Shown one piece after another: positions 15,634-26,900 of a DNA stretch of 30,606 nucleotides (the first letter of the stretch is position 1; each line of letters starts with the position of its first letter). Origin of the DNA: CAYSLU01 sp964431965 (GTDB lineage: Bacteria; Verrucomicrobiota; Kiritimatiellia; CAIKKV01; CAYSLU01). A program made the translations under genes and the position numbers. The DNA is taken from contig CAYSLU010000068.1 in the NCBI GenBank assembly GCA_964431965.1, positions 1-30,606 on the forward strand, in the 5' to 3' direction. Under the pieces are notes generated by a model, which was given only the letters and a program-made list of their open reading frames with translations, did not search any database and was not told where the DNA came from.

Positions 15634-17887
15634 ACCCGCGCATCAGCCGGATCAGCCAGTCCAGCCCCAGCACCGCCACCAGGGCGGAAATGATCCAGAA
15701 CCCGCCCCAGAGGTCCACCGTCCGAGCCCGCCGCACCACGACCTGCTCGTCCGCGCCCGGCGCGGCCGGCCAGGTTCCCGGCTCGCCCGGATCGATCGCC
15801 CGTCCGCCGGTTCCCGACGCCACCTGCGCCAGCGTGGCCGACCGGATCCCCGAGTCGTCGCGCTCCGATTCCAGCGGCCGAACCTGGAGCACCGCCATGC
15901 TTTCCGCAGCCGGCTTGCCGTCCGCCGTCAGCGTCGCCGCCACGCGGTACGCCCCGGCCGCGGCCGGCTCGAATACGGCGTGGAACAGCCCCGGCTGCGC
16001 CGCGTCCCGCTGCATGGCCAGCGGAAGGGCGCGACCGTCCGGGAGCGTCACGGCCGCCTCGACCGCCGCGCGCTCGATCGGCTGATCCGACCGCGCCTCG
16101 GCGCTCACCGTCACGGCCTGCCCGCTCCGGTACATGGTGCGGTCGGTCTGAACGCTCAGGCTCACGGCTCCCGCCGACAGCCGCGCGGGCGCCAGCGCGC
16201 GCAGGGCCTGCTGCCAGAACACCGTGTACGGCGTGTTCCCATCCGCATCCGCCGCCGCCGCCGTCTGCCACTTCCACAGCGCGTCGGTTCCGACGAACAG
16301 CACCCGGCCTCGTCCCACCGCCTGCTCCGCCAGCACGATCACCGGCCCGTAGTCGTTCGCGCGCCCGACCGCCTCGGCCAGAATCGTGGCCGCCGCGCGC
16401 TTGCGCAGCGGGGCATAGACCTGGTCGACGGGCGGCAGATCGGACCAGCGCCGCCCGGCCGGCCCGCCCGGCCGGTAGAACACGGCGGACGCCGCGCCCT
16501 CGGGCGTGATGCGCAGGTCGACCGGCCCATCGAGCGGACGCCCCGTCTCCGGCGTCACCTCCACGGGAAGCAACGCAGCGATCTCCGGGACCCGGGCCAT
16601 CCGGGGAAGCCGGGGCCCGGCGATCACAACCAGCGACCGCCCCTCCTCCGCCACGAGCTCATAGAGCGCCGGCGCGAACGCGCGCGGCCACCGCCCGGGG
16701 TCCAGGTCGCCGATCACCACCGTGTCGAACGCCCCCAGCTCCGCCCGCGTCTGCGGCAGCCCCGCCAGGTTCGCTCTCCGGTCCGGCTCGCCGTACTGCA
16801 TGTAGACGCCCGTCCCGGCGGCGACGAACCCGCTGAAGGAGAAGCTCGGGTCGGACTCCAGCACGCGACGCAGGAACTTGAACTCCCATCGCCATGCGTC
16901 CTCGATCACGAGCACCTCGTTGCGCTTGCCCTCGACGCGCACGGACACCTCGTACGGCGCGCCGGTCCGCAGCGCCGGATCCGGGCCCTTCGGCGCCACG
17001 CGCACGGCGTAGCGCTTCACCCCGGCGCTGGCCGGGCGGCTCGTGAGCATGACCGGACGCTCGGACTCGCCCGCGGCGAACGTGAACTCGTGCCGCACGA
17101 CCACCCGGCCATCCTCCGCCAGCGTGAGCACGAGCGCCGACGCCGGCGGGCCCTCGCGCCGCACCGTGGCCAGAAAGCGCACCTCGGAGCCGAGCAGCAC
17201 GCGGCCGGGGTGCTGGATTCCCTCGACTTCCACCAATGCCGGACGCGCCTCCGCCGCCGCCTCGGGCGGGGCGATCGTGTCCACGATCAGCCCCAGCTGC
17301 CGCGCGGCCTCCGCGGCGTCGCGCGACCCGCGGTCGTGCCCGTCGCTCACGAGCAGCACGCGGGCCGCCGGAGCCCCGCCGGCCACCGTGCCCTCCGGAC
17401 GGTAGAGCGCCCACGCGGTCTCGATGCCCTCGGCGAACCGCGTCGTCCTCCCGGCCGGCGCGGTGCGCGCGAGCACGTCCGGGTCGGACGCATACGCGCC
17501 GGAGTCGAATCCGTACCAGCGGGTGCGGTAGCGCGCCAGGTACTCGCTCCCGAAGCGCCCCGATGTCAGGGCGCCCATGGCGCGGCGCAGCCGGGTGCCC
17601 CCGGGCCGCGCGCCCCCGATCGCCATGCTCTCCGACGTATCGACGAGCACGATCAAGTCACGCCCCTGCCGCACCTCGCGGACCCACGTCGCCTGCGGCC
17701 GGAGCAGCGCCAGCAGGAAGAGCCCGATCGCCACGGCCCGCAGCAGCCCGAGGCCCAGCACCCAGCGCCGCTGCAGGTGTTTCTCCGTGCGCAGCAGGCG
17801 CGACCCCGCCACGAGCGCGGCGGCGAGCGCCACGCCCGCAAGCGCCACCCCCCACAAGGGGAACACCGGATTGAAGGTAACGGTCAT
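15626..17887 (-). CDS. Membrane VWA protein with amidotransferase-like central domain
   Basis: The open frame extends to 18013, but the first 42 codons lie inside the upstream gene and are arginine-rich shadow sequence. The ATG at 17887 gives a 753-residue protein beginning MTVTFNPVFPLWGVALAG, 7 nt after the upstream stop. Two transmembrane helices (about 10-30 and 44-63) precede a von Willebrand A domain with the MIDAS signature DTSES (83-87; LIVLVDTSESMAI) and LLVSDGHDRGS. The centre (VLVIEDAWRWEFKFLRRVLE, FDTVVIGDLDPG, LVVIAGPR, GRVLFVGTDALWKWQ) resembles the class I glutamine amidotransferase-like domain of related planctomycete proteins. Beta-sandwich repeats and a last helix (FWIISALVAVLGLDWLIRL) end it. 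It is probably a membrane partner of MoxR. Confidence 0.82.
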   Translation of the reverse strand: MTVTFNPVFPLWGVALAGVALAAALVAGSRLLRTEKHLQRRWVLGLGLLRAVAIGLFLLALLRPQATWVREVRQGRDLIVLVDTSESMAIGGARPGGTRLRRAMGALTSGRFGSEYLARYRTRWYGFDSGAYASDPDVLARTAPAGRTTRFAEGIETAWALYRPEGTVAGGAPAARVLLVSDGHDRGSRDAAEAARQLGLIVDTIAPPEAAAEARPALVEVEGIQHPGRVLLGSEVRFLATVRREGPPASALVLTLAEDGRVVVRHEFTFAAGESERPVMLTSRPASAGVKRYAVRVAPKGPDPALRTGAPYEVSVRVEGKRNEVLVIEDAWRWEFKFLRRVLESDPSFSFSGFVAAGTGVYMQYGEPDRRANLAGLPQTRAELGAFDTVVIGDLDPGRWPRAFAPALYELVAEEGRSLVVIAGPRLPRMARVPEIAALLPVEVTPETGRPLDGPVDLRITPEGAASAVFYRPGGPAGRRWSDLPPVDQVYAPLRKRAAATILAEAVGRANDYGPVIVLAEQAVGRGRVLFVGTDALWKWQTAAAADADGNTPYTVFWQQALRALAPARLSAGAVSLSVQTDRTMYRSGQAVTVSAEARSDQPIERAAVEAAVTLPDGRALPLAMQRDAAQPGLFHAVFEPAAAGAYRVAATLTADGKPAAESMAVLQVRPLESERDDSGIRSATLAQVASGTGGRAIDPGEPGTWPAAPGADEQVVVRRARTVDLWGGFWIISALVAVLGLDWLIRLMRGYV

Positions 17888-17894
17888 GCCTCTG

Positions 17895-20087
17895 CTACCA
17901 CTTGCGACCGGAGCCGAAGAAGCCGTGCCGCGCGACCAGCGGCTCGGACACGATCCGCGGATCGGACCGCGGACACAGCGTATGCACCAGAACCATCTCC
18001 GCCAGGAACGCAAGAAGCGCGCCGAGCATCATCCACGGGTCCAGCGGCAGGCGCGTCTCGACCGGCCCCAGGCGCCGCGTGGCGGCGTCCGGCCGCAGCA
18101 CGTCGCACTCCGACGGAGCCCACCACCGCTTGAGCATGCGCCCGCTCATGGGCGCCAGCGCGCTGTCCCGGCGGCCGGCCTGCACCACGAACGGCCGGGT
18201 CTCCGCGCCGCCCGGGCCGCGGGTTTCGACGCGGTAGACGCCGGGCGCGTCCAGCGGCCCCAGCGCCGCCACCGCGCGGCCGCCCACCCGCCGCAGGTCG
18301 GGCTGGAGCCGGGCGCCCGAAGGCGTGACCACCGATACGGCCAGCCCCGGTTCGTCGCGCGGGATCGAAAGCGTCACCGCCTCACCCGCCTCAAACGCGC
18401 CGCGCCAGGCACCGCCCGCGAGGAGGCCCAGCGCGCGGTCGATCAGGGGAACGAAGCTCGAGCGGCGCGGCAGATCGCTCCAGGCATCGTTGGCCGTCGT
18501 GTTGAACCAGAGGACGCGCCCCTCGCCCAGCCGCCGCTCCACGAGCGCCGGAGCCTGGCGGTCGATCCGCGCCAGCACCGTGACGCCCGGCGACTCCGGC
18601 GGAATGTCGATCCGCGCATACGCCTGGTACCGGATCTGGGCGAAGTCGCCGTACGTCGGGTCGAAGAACTCGCGGAGCAGCGGGTGGGACCAGTCCACGT
18701 CGGATATCCGGCCCAGCTCCCCACCCGCCCGCCGGTCAATCACCCCTCCCAGGGCGCCCGGCAGCAGGCTGCTCCCGGGGCGGAGCGGATCGTAGAGCTT
18801 CGTTCCGTAGAACGTCCGGTCCGCATTCGGCCCGCTGAAGACCGCCAGGCCGCCCCCGGCCTTAACGCGCTCTTCAAGGGCGGCCAGCACCTCGCCCTCG
18901 AGCGTCGGCACGTCCGCAAGGAACACCACATCGGCATCCGCCACGTCGCCGGCCCGCACAGACCGGTCCGACCGGCCCGTCACGCGCAGGGCGGTCCCGC
19001 CCTCGGATAGCGAGGCCAGCGCCGCCCGCAGGTGGTGCCCCGGCTGCAGCTCGGGAACCTGCGTGGTCTCCGGCTCCACGACCAGCACGCGCATGCTGCC
19101 GCGCGCGTCGAGTGCCACCCACCACGTGTCGTCATCCGCCAGGCCATCCGCCGGCTCCAGCGTCAGCCGGGCCACCTTGCCGTTCAGGTCAAGCCCGGCC
19201 GGCAGGTCGAACTCGCCCGGCGCCAGCCGGCCCGGATCGATCGTGATGCGGCGCGCGTCGTCGGGCGCGCCCGGGATGCTCAGCCGCAGCGTCCGCTCCA
19301 GCGGCTCGCCCGCGACGGCGGTCACGCGCGCGCGGATCGCGCGGCGCCCGTCCGCGCCGGCGCCCGTCAGACGCGCGTCCGCAATCCATGCGTTCTGCGG
19401 CCGCTCCGGCCCCACGTCGATCACCCGGACGCGAACGGGCACGCCCGCCTCGGACAGGAACCGCGCGACCGCCCCCTGCGCCCACGCGTGCGCCTCGTTG
19501 TCGGTGACGCAGAACAGATCGATCATGGCCCCGGACCGCTTCGAGGCGAGCAGCGGCGGCACGAGCGCGAGGGCGGCGCCCAGGTCGGCGTCGGCCGTTC
19601 CGGCCGACACGCCGCGCAGGCGAGCGAGGGCGGCCGAGGGCGCGTCCAGCAGCGGGCTGGCCACCTCGGCCGATCGGCCGGCCAGGATAAGCGCGGTCCG
19701 ATCGCCGGCCAGCCCCTGCGTGAGCAGGTCGGCCGCGATGGCCCGTCCCGTCTCCACGGGCGAGGGCTTCCCCGGAAGCCGGTAGGCCATGCTCCGGCTC
19801 AGGTCCAGCACCACGAACCGCTCGGCCCGCCCCTGCGCGCGGCCGCCCGAAAAGATGGGCCGGGCCAGGGCGAGCGCCAGGAACACGATCAGCGCCGCGC
19901 GCAGCATGAACAGCAGCACCTGGTGCCACTGGATCCGCCGCGACAGGCGGTGCTGGCTGGCCCGGAGCCAGCGCAGGCTGCTGAACGGCACGACGCGCAC
20001 CCGACGCGGCTTGAAGAGATGCAGGATCACCGGAATGGCCAGAAAGGCCAGTCCGGCGAGCGCAGCGGGTACAAGCAACGTCAACAT
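17895..20087 (-). CDS. BatA-like membrane protein with von Willebrand A domain
   Basis: A 730-residue protein. It opens with the BatA N-terminal signature (AIPVILHLFKPRRVRVVPFS, about 18-36), flanked by transmembrane helices at about 3-24 and 56-78. A VWA domain follows, with MIDAS residues DLSRS at 95-99 (FVVLDLSRSMAYRLPG). The middle holds a second alpha/beta domain like that of amidotransferase-fold proteins (VVFLADVPTLEGE, GGGLAVFSGPNADRTFYG, GRVLWFNTTANDAWSDLP). A C-terminal helix (WMMLGALLAFLAEMVLVHTL) returns it to the membrane. Bacteroides aerotolerance (Bat) and MoxR-linked VWA proteins share this layout. GGGAGG just upstream of the ATG acts as ribosome binding site, and the gene starts 12 nt after the DUF58 stop. 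Confidence 0.87.
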   Translation of the reverse strand: MLTLLVPAALAGLAFLAIPVILHLFKPRRVRVVPFSSLRWLRASQHRLSRRIQWHQVLLFMLRAALIVFLALALARPIFSGGRAQGRAERFVVLDLSRSMAYRLPGKPSPVETGRAIAADLLTQGLAGDRTALILAGRSAEVASPLLDAPSAALARLRGVSAGTADADLGAALALVPPLLASKRSGAMIDLFCVTDNEAHAWAQGAVARFLSEAGVPVRVRVIDVGPERPQNAWIADARLTGAGADGRRAIRARVTAVAGEPLERTLRLSIPGAPDDARRITIDPGRLAPGEFDLPAGLDLNGKVARLTLEPADGLADDDTWWVALDARGSMRVLVVEPETTQVPELQPGHHLRAALASLSEGGTALRVTGRSDRSVRAGDVADADVVFLADVPTLEGEVLAALEERVKAGGGLAVFSGPNADRTFYGTKLYDPLRPGSSLLPGALGGVIDRRAGGELGRISDVDWSHPLLREFFDPTYGDFAQIRYQAYARIDIPPESPGVTVLARIDRQAPALVERRLGEGRVLWFNTTANDAWSDLPRRSSFVPLIDRALGLLAGGAWRGAFEAGEAVTLSIPRDEPGLAVSVVTPSGARLQPDLRRVGGRAVAALGPLDAPGVYRVETRGPGGAETRPFVVQAGRRDSALAPMSGRMLKRWWAPSECDVLRPDAATRRLGPVETRLPLDPWMMLGALLAFLAEMVLVHTLCPRSDPRIVSEPLVARHGFFGSGRKW

Positions 20088-20099
20088 GCAGCCTCCCGG

Positions 20100-21143
20100 T
20101 CAGCCTCTCATTCCCGCGCGCCGCCGGAGGTACGCCGAGAAAGCCCGGTCGTACGGATGGCGCGTGCTGACGGCCTGGTAGTCGATCCCCGACTCGCTCA
20201 GGCCCTTCTGGAAGAACGACGAAACGGCGCGGACCTGCTCCGCGTAGGCCTCCCGGACCGAGGCCGGATCGACCTCCAGTTCCTCGCCGGTCTCCAGGTC
20301 CCGAAATCGCGCGGCGCCCTCGAACGAGAACTCCTCCTCCGCCGGGTCCGACACGTGAAACACCACCACGTCGTGCCGGTGGCTCGCGAGCAGGCGGATC
20401 GCCTTCAGCGACTGCTCCGGCTCATCGATCAGGTCGCTGATCACCACGACCAGGCTGCGGCGCTTGATGCGCCGGACGATCGACTGGAGGCTGGCGGCCA
20501 CATTCGTGTTCCCGGACGGCGGGTTCTGAACCATGACGCGCATGAGCTGGTGCAGATGCGCCGTGCGGCAGCGGGGCGGAACCATCACGCCGGGCGCCGC
20601 CCCGAACAGGGCCATCCCGACGGCGTCCTGCTGCTTCACCATCAGGTACGCCAGGCACGTGGCGAGGAAGCAGGAGTAGTCCCACTTGGTCAGGCCCCGC
20701 GTGCCGAACGCCATCGACGCCGAGCGATCGAGCAGGATGAAGCACCGGACGTTCGTCTCCTCCTCGCTGCGCTTGATGTAGTAGTGATCCGTCCGCGCGT
20801 ACAGCAGCCAGTCGAGGAACTTGAGATCGTCGCCGGGCACATACTCGCGGTGGTCGGCGAACTCCGCCGAGAACCCGCGGAACGGACTGCGGTGGAGCCC
20901 GCTGATGAAGCCCTCGACCACGCGGCGGGCCAGCATGGGCGAGTACCCGAAGCGCGCGATGACGGCCGGATCCAGGTAGCGGCGCGGGTCGGGCGATGCG
21001 AGCACGTCGGTGATGACCTCCGGGCCGGCGCGGCCGAGCGCTCGGCGGAGCTCGCGGTCCATCCGTCGGACCGTCGGGCGGAGTCGCTCCCGCCACGAGG
21101 GTCGGGCGGGTGTCGCCTGCTGGCTGGAGGAGCTCGCGTTCAC
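20100..21143 (-). CDS. DUF58 domain protein (MoxR-associated)
   Basis: A 347-residue soluble protein. The DUF58 signature REYVPGDDLKFLDW lies at 99-112, preceded by HRSPFRGFSAEFADH. A von Willebrand-like MIDAS motif DRSAS is at 139-143 (FILLDRSASMAFG), and SLVVVISDLIDEPEQS follows further on. DUF58 proteins are the constant partners of MoxR AAA+ ATPases, and the gene follows moxR by 30 nt. The start shown is a GTG with a weak ribosome binding site; an internal ATG at 21062 would remove 27 residues of a basic leader and remains possible. The reaction is unknown; the family is thought to bind client proteins or metal through the VWA-like fold. Confidence 0.9.
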   Translation of the reverse strand: MNASSSSQQATPARPSWRERLRPTVRRMDRELRRALGRAGPEVITDVLASPDPRRYLDPAVIARFGYSPMLARRVVEGFISGLHRSPFRGFSAEFADHREYVPGDDLKFLDWLLYARTDHYYIKRSEEETNVRCFILLDRSASMAFGTRGLTKWDYSCFLATCLAYLMVKQQDAVGMALFGAAPGVMVPPRCRTAHLHQLMRVMVQNPPSGNTNVAASLQSIVRRIKRRSLVVVISDLIDEPEQSLKAIRLLASHRHDVVVFHVSDPAEEEFSFEGAARFRDLETGEELEVDPASVREAYAEQVRAVSSFFQKGLSESGIDYQAVSTRHPYDRAFSAYLRRRAGMRG

Positions 21144-21173
21144 CGGTTTCAGCGGGGGCGGCCAGAGTCTCAG

Positions 21174-22175
<1,002 letters not shown>

Positions 22176-22181
22176 GCGCAT

Positions 22182-22188
22182 TCCTTCT
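22182..22188 (-). promoter_or_regulatory. Ribosome binding site of moxR
   Basis: AGAAGGA on the minus strand ends 6 nt before the ATG at 22175. It touches the ATG at 22181 directly and is 12 nt from the ATG at 22169, so it selects 22175 as the start. Confidence 0.6.
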
Positions 22189-22225
22189 CGGCCAGTCGGC
22201 CCGCGAGGTGAGAACAACGGCCCGG

Positions 22226-22253
22226 AGTCTAACAAACAAGGGGGGCGAGTCAA
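22226..22253 (-). promoter_or_regulatory. Predicted extended -10 promoter of the moxR operon
   Basis: On the minus strand TTGACT (22253-22248) is followed after 16 nt by TAGACT (22231-22226), which is preceded by TG one base upstream (TGTTAGACT). The -35 matches five of six consensus bases; the -10 matches four and carries the extended TGn element. The leader to the moxR ATG would be about 45 nt. Confidence 0.55.
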
Positions 22254-22492
22254 CGAGGGGCCGCATCTCGCGGCAGCCCTGCCCGGACAGAAGCGCCCCC
22301 TCCTGACCCAACCCCCTGCCGTCCCTCCACGCCGTCCTGTTATCCAAGAGCGCGGCGGCGAAGCCTTTTCGTACAACGCCGCGAAGCAGCACGGGGCGGG
22401 CCGCTCCGGAGGGGGGGACGGGGCAGCGGATCGCGCCGCGCCTTGCGCCACGGACAGCGCGCAACAGATGGGTCGGCGCGGAGCCCAGGCCA

Positions 22493-22501
22493 TGCTACCA
22501 T
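22493..22501 (+). promoter_or_regulatory. Possible extended -10 element of ugd
   Basis: TG-C-TACCAT lies 19 nt before the ATG. It matches the extended -10 form at TGn and four of six hexamer bases. No -35 is recognisable, and the leader would be only about a dozen nucleotides. Weak call. Confidence 0.25.
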
Positions 22502-22510
22502 CCACCAACT

Positions 22511-22514
22511 GGAG
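22511..22514 (+). promoter_or_regulatory. Ribosome binding site of ugd
   Basis: GGAG lies 6 nt before the ATG at 22521. It rejects the upstream in-frame codons, which begin at 22443 inside non-coding sequence. Confidence 0.6.
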
Positions 22515-22520
22515 ATAACT

Positions 22521-23894
22521 ATGAGCGGAAAGACCATCCTATGCATTGGGGCGGGCTATGTCGGCGGACCGACCATGGCCATGATCGCGCGGAAGTGCCC
22601 GGAGTACCGGGTCCTGGTCGTGGACCTCGACGCCGAGCGGATTCGCGCGTGGCACTCCGACCGGCTCCCCATCTACGAGCCCGGGCTCGACGCGATCGTC
22701 CGCGAGACGCGCAACCGGAACCTGTTCTTCTCCACCGACGTCGCCGGCGGCATCGCCCAGGCGGACGTCATCTTCGTCAGCGTCAACACCCCGACGAAGA
22801 CGTTCGGCGAAGGCGTCGGGCGCGCGTCCGACCTCCAGCATGTCGAGCGCACGGCCCGGGAGATCCTGCAGCACGCCCGGTCGGACAAGATCGTCGTGGA
22901 GAAGAGCACCGTTCCGGTCCGCACGGCCGAGGCGATGGAGCGCATCCTGCGGTCGGGCGGCGGCAGCGCGCAGTTCGACGTCGTCTCGAACCCGGAGTTC
23001 CTGGCCGAGGGCTCTGCCATGGGGGACCTCGAGCAGCCCGACCGCATCCTGGTCGGAGGGCGCGACACGCCCCGAGGCCGCGCCGCCGTACAGGCCGTGG
23101 CGGACATCTACGCGCACTGGGTGCCGCGCGAGCGCATCCTGATGACCAGCGTGTGGTCGAGCGAGCTCTCGAAGCTGGCCGCCAACGCGTTCCTGGCGCA
23201 GCGCATCAGCTCGATCAACAGCCTCTCGGCCCTGTGCGAAAGCACGGAAGCCGACATCTCGGACGTGGCCCGGGCCGTTGGCATGGACCGGCGAATCGGC
23301 CCCCGGTTCCTCAATGCCAGCGTGGGCTTCGGCGGATCGTGCTTCAAGAAGGACATTCTCAACCTGGTCTACCTCTGCGAGCACTACGGCCTGCGCGAGG
23401 TGGCGGCCTACTGGGAGCAGGTCATCCGGATGAACGAGTACCAGGAGGACCGGTTCGTCCACCGCATGATCACGGCGCTCTTCAACACCGTCGCGGGCAA
23501 GCGGATCGCCATCCTCGGGTTCGCCTTCAAGGCGGATACGGGCGACACGCGCGAGAGCCCGGCCATCCGCGTGTGCCGCCGGCTGCTCGACGAGCACGCC
23601 GAGGTGGTCGTCACGGACCCGGAGGCGCTGGACAACGCCCGGCGCGAGCTGGCGGATGTCGCATCCGGGGTCAGCTTCGAGCCCGACCCGTACAAAGCCG
23701 CGGAAGGCGCCCACGCGCTGGCCCTGCTCACGGAGTGGAAGCAGTTCGAGACGCTCGACTACCCCCGGATCTTCAGCGGCATGCGCAAGCCCGCCTTCAT
23801 CTTCGACGGCCGCAATCGCCTCGACCACGCGAAGCTGTTCGAGCTGGGGTTCAACGTCTATCCCGTCGGCAAGGGACCGATGACGCACCTCTGA
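22521..23894 (+). CDS. ugd: UDP-glucose 6-dehydrogenase, eukaryote-like type
   Basis: A 457-residue enzyme that oxidises UDP-glucose to UDP-glucuronate with two NAD+, supplying precursors for polysaccharides. The NAD-binding motif GAGYVG is at 10-15, EKST at 127-130, NPEFLAEG at 157-164, SSELSKLAANAF at 213-224 with Lys218 and Asn222, and the catalytic cysteine Cys274 in GFGGSCFKKD, with Asp278. These correspond to Lys220, Asn224, Cys276 and Asp280 of the human enzyme. Phrases such as LNLVYLCEHYGL, FNTVAGKRIAILGFAFK and DTGDTRESPAI match the animal/plant form more closely than the E. coli form. The start is fixed by GGAG at 22511. It is divergent from moxR, and no other sugar-nucleotide or glycosyltransferase gene is nearby. 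Its stop is 24 nt from that of the convergent fusion gene. Confidence 0.95.
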   Translation: MSGKTILCIGAGYVGGPTMAMIARKCPEYRVLVVDLDAERIRAWHSDRLPIYEPGLDAIVRETRNRNLFFSTDVAGGIAQADVIFVSVNTPTKTFGEGVGRASDLQHVERTAREILQHARSDKIVVEKSTVPVRTAEAMERILRSGGGSAQFDVVSNPEFLAEGSAMGDLEQPDRILVGGRDTPRGRAAVQAVADIYAHWVPRERILMTSVWSSELSKLAANAFLAQRISSINSLSALCESTEADISDVARAVGMDRRIGPRFLNASVGFGGSCFKKDILNLVYLCEHYGLREVAAYWEQVIRMNEYQEDRFVHRMITALFNTVAGKRIAILGFAFKADTGDTRESPAIRVCRRLLDEHAEVVVTDPEALDNARRELADVASGVSFEPDPYKAAEGAHALALLTEWKQFETLDYPRIFSGMRKPAFIFDGRNRLDHAKLFELGFNVYPVGKGPMTHL

Positions 23895-23918
23895 GCCAGA
23901 TCCTGGGCGGTCCCCGCG

Positions 23919-26900
23919 TTACCGGTTCGATGGCGCCTCCGCCCGCGACGCGCCGGCAGGCAAGAGCGTCTTGTAGTGCCACGCCTCTCGATCCGAGAGC
24001 ACCCCCTCCCGGATCATCAGCCGAAGCTTCGGCATATCGACATCGCGCATGCGTCCGCCCGCCGCCCCCATCGCGCGGGACTCCCCTCCGCGAGCCACGC
24101 GCAGTGTCAGCGCGGCCTGGGCCAGCACCAGTACCGCCGCCGCCGCCACGCAGGCCACAAACATAACCGTCCGTCTCCGCTCGCCAGTGGCCGGCAGTCG
24201 GGCCGCCCCCGGGGCGCCCGGGCCCCGCCACCGGCACCGGTCACAGCACAGGCAGTCCGGATCACGCTCGGACGTCACGCCGAACGCGCAGCGGGCTGGA
24301 ACAACGGGCGGGCGAAGCCGCGCCAGCAGGCGCGCCCCGCTCAGCAGCGACAGGAAGGTCCCGGCCGGACAGATGGTGCGGCACCAGAAACGCGGGTAGA
24401 AGAACGACAGCCCGAGCAGCGCGGCGGCTAGCGCGGCCAGCGCCCCGGAGCGGCCGCGGCTGAACACGGCCACAAGCGGATCGTTCGAAGCCAGCCGGAG
24501 CTCCCGTGTCAGAGCGAACAGCACGAGCAGGACGACCAGAACCACGTACTTCACCAGCCGCGTCCGGCGCCAGGTTGCTCGGTCGGGCTCCGTCCGGATC
24601 GAGGCCGGACGCAACGCCCCCATCATCTCCTGCAGCAGGCCGAACGGGCACAAATGCCCGCAGTAGACGTTTCCGGCGAGCAGCACGAGCAGCGGGACTC
24701 CGACGACCAGGACGAACGCAACGTTCCAGCCAGCCGGAGGAACGACGCCGCCCAGGAGCGCCAGCACATGGGAGAGGGAATACTGGATGTTGAGGAGGAA
24801 GCCGGCCACAGGAACGACGGCCAGCGCCATGGCCCAGCGGACGCGCGGGGAAGGGAAACGCCGGGCGACCAGGGCCACGGAGGCCAGCGCGATCAGCACC
24901 CCCACACGCGGATCCACCGCACGCGGGGACGGCGGAACCGCGGGCGCCGCCACGTCCCGTCGCAGCACGTCCCGCGCGAACAACGGGCCCGACTGCCTGA
25001 GTGCCGACCGAATCGCAACGGACGACACGGTCGCCCCGGACACCGCGTCGATGCCGGCCAACGCATCCGATTCGAACAGGCTCTGCCCGACGAGCGACCG
25101 GAACCATTCGGAGAGCGTGTCCACGTAAGCCGGCGTCTCGCTCGTCCGAATGAGCCGAAGATCCAACAGGGCTCCGTTCTGATCCACCATGACCGCCAGG
25201 ACCACCGGGCCACCGTACCCCGGAACGTCAGGCGCCAGGTGCTCCGTGCTGAACACATACGAAGGGGTACTCCCCGCCGCGGCGGCCGCCGAGAAGTACT
25301 CAATCGTCGTCCCGTCGGCGCGCACGTGCCGCTGCTCGGTGAGAGTCGAATCGCCAGCCATGGTCGCGGCCGCGCGAGCGAACGCCGGACGGAGACCGCC
25401 AGCCCCCGGTCGATGCAGCGCCAGCGACGAGGCCAGCAGAAAGGCCGCCACGCCGAACAGCGCGTAGCCGGCCGGCCGCACGGCCGAGGCAACCCAATCG
25501 GCGGGTACCTCAGGCGATCGCCCCCCGCGACCGCCCCGGATCAGCGGGAGCAGATTGATCACGAGCAGGGCGGCCAGGATGGCGAGCGCATAGCTGACCC
25601 CGAACACCGGAATCAGCAGGAGGCCCACGACCAGGCTGCCGATACACCCGCCCAGGTGATCGGCCAGCTCGATGAACGCCCCCGCGGTCCGATCCCCCAC
25701 TCCGGCGCACCGCAGGGACGCCGCGGCGGCGGGCACATAGATCCCCGAAAGCAATCCGTTGAGCGCGCAGAGCAGGACGAAGACGGACCGCGACGTGTCG
25801 GCCGGCAACCACCGGAGCGCGACCAGCCCGGCCGCTTGCGCGATCAACCCGCCCGCCACCAGGAGCATGGCGCCCCGATAGCTCCGCACACCGACGGACG
25901 CGCAGATTATGCTGCCGCCCGCCAGCCCCAGCATGAACACCGACGACATGAGCCCCATGTGCAGGAAGAGACTGCCAAACTCAGACTGGTACATCAGCAT
26001 CAGGGCCAGCCCAGCCGACATGGCAACCGCGCCCGTCGAGAGCACCAGCACGTAGTCCTCAAACACGCGGTCCGCCGGACCGGACACCGCCCCGCGCGCC
26101 CCGGGTGCGCGGCTCCGGTACGCCAGCCGGAGCAGGGCGTAGAGCGCAATCCCCATCGGTACAATTGGCATGCCGGCGGCGGCATACTGACGGAGCCACC
26201 CCGCGAGCCGGCGCGTGCCGCCGGCCTCCCGAGCCGCCAGCAGCAGGCTGTGCACCAGCGCCCTTGGCTGTCGGTCCGTATTGAGCAGGAGGCCCGCAGG
26301 CGCTGAGTCAACAGCGGCCCGGTAGGAGGCCCGCTGGAACTCAATGCGGTCCGGAGGATACTGCGACATCAGCCCCTCGGGAGGGTACAGCGCTGCCCCC
26401 CCCGGCACCGCCTTCCATCGATCGCGCAGCACGGCTGGCGCCTCGCTCATCCGATCCCCGTCCGATCCGATGATCCACGTTTCGTCTCCGGGCTTGATCG
26501 CCAGGTGCCGGAACACCGAACCGAGCGTGTGGAAGGCCGATGCGCCCACATTCACACGCTCATCGCCCATGACGTTCTCGCCCCCGGCGACGCGCACGCC
26601 GAGCACGCCGGACGGGGCCAGCCGCCGCCGCACCAGCTCGTAGAACTCACGCGTCATATAGCGGTTCAGCGCCAGGGTCGCGGCGGACGGCAGGTTCAGA
26701 ACCACAAGGTCGTAGGCGTCCGGCGCTTCCTGCAAGTGCCGGCGGACATCGCCGTGCGGCATCTTCAGACGACGCGCGTCGCCCGCCAGATCCCGGGGCA
26801 GGGCGCGCAGCAGCTCCCGCGGATAGTCGGGATCCGGGTCTATCCACGTGACCGACTCCGCCTGTGGCAACCCCAGGAGTCGCATGCAGATCGCATACGA

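Larger units (their letters stand above)
22176..22520. other. Divergent intergenic region between moxR and ugd
   Basis: It holds the moxR promoter and ribosome binding site at the left and the ugd leader at the right. I see no small gene, terminator or strong inverted repeat in the central 220 nt, which is GC-rich with runs such as GGGGGGG (22413-22419). Confidence 0.5.

Noticed and set aside
17888..18013. N-terminal extension of the second VWA protein (42 codons)
   Set aside because: Overlaps the upstream BatA-like gene and lacks similarity; the ATG at 17887 begins a natural membrane helix.
22176..22508. N-terminal extension of moxR (111 codons)
   Set aside because: Pro/Arg-rich, not part of the family, and it would read across the predicted promoter and ribosome binding site.
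22521..23894. ugd as part of a capsule or exopolysaccharide cluster
   Set aside because: No glycosyltransferase, flippase, polymerase or other sugar-nucleotide gene is in the window.
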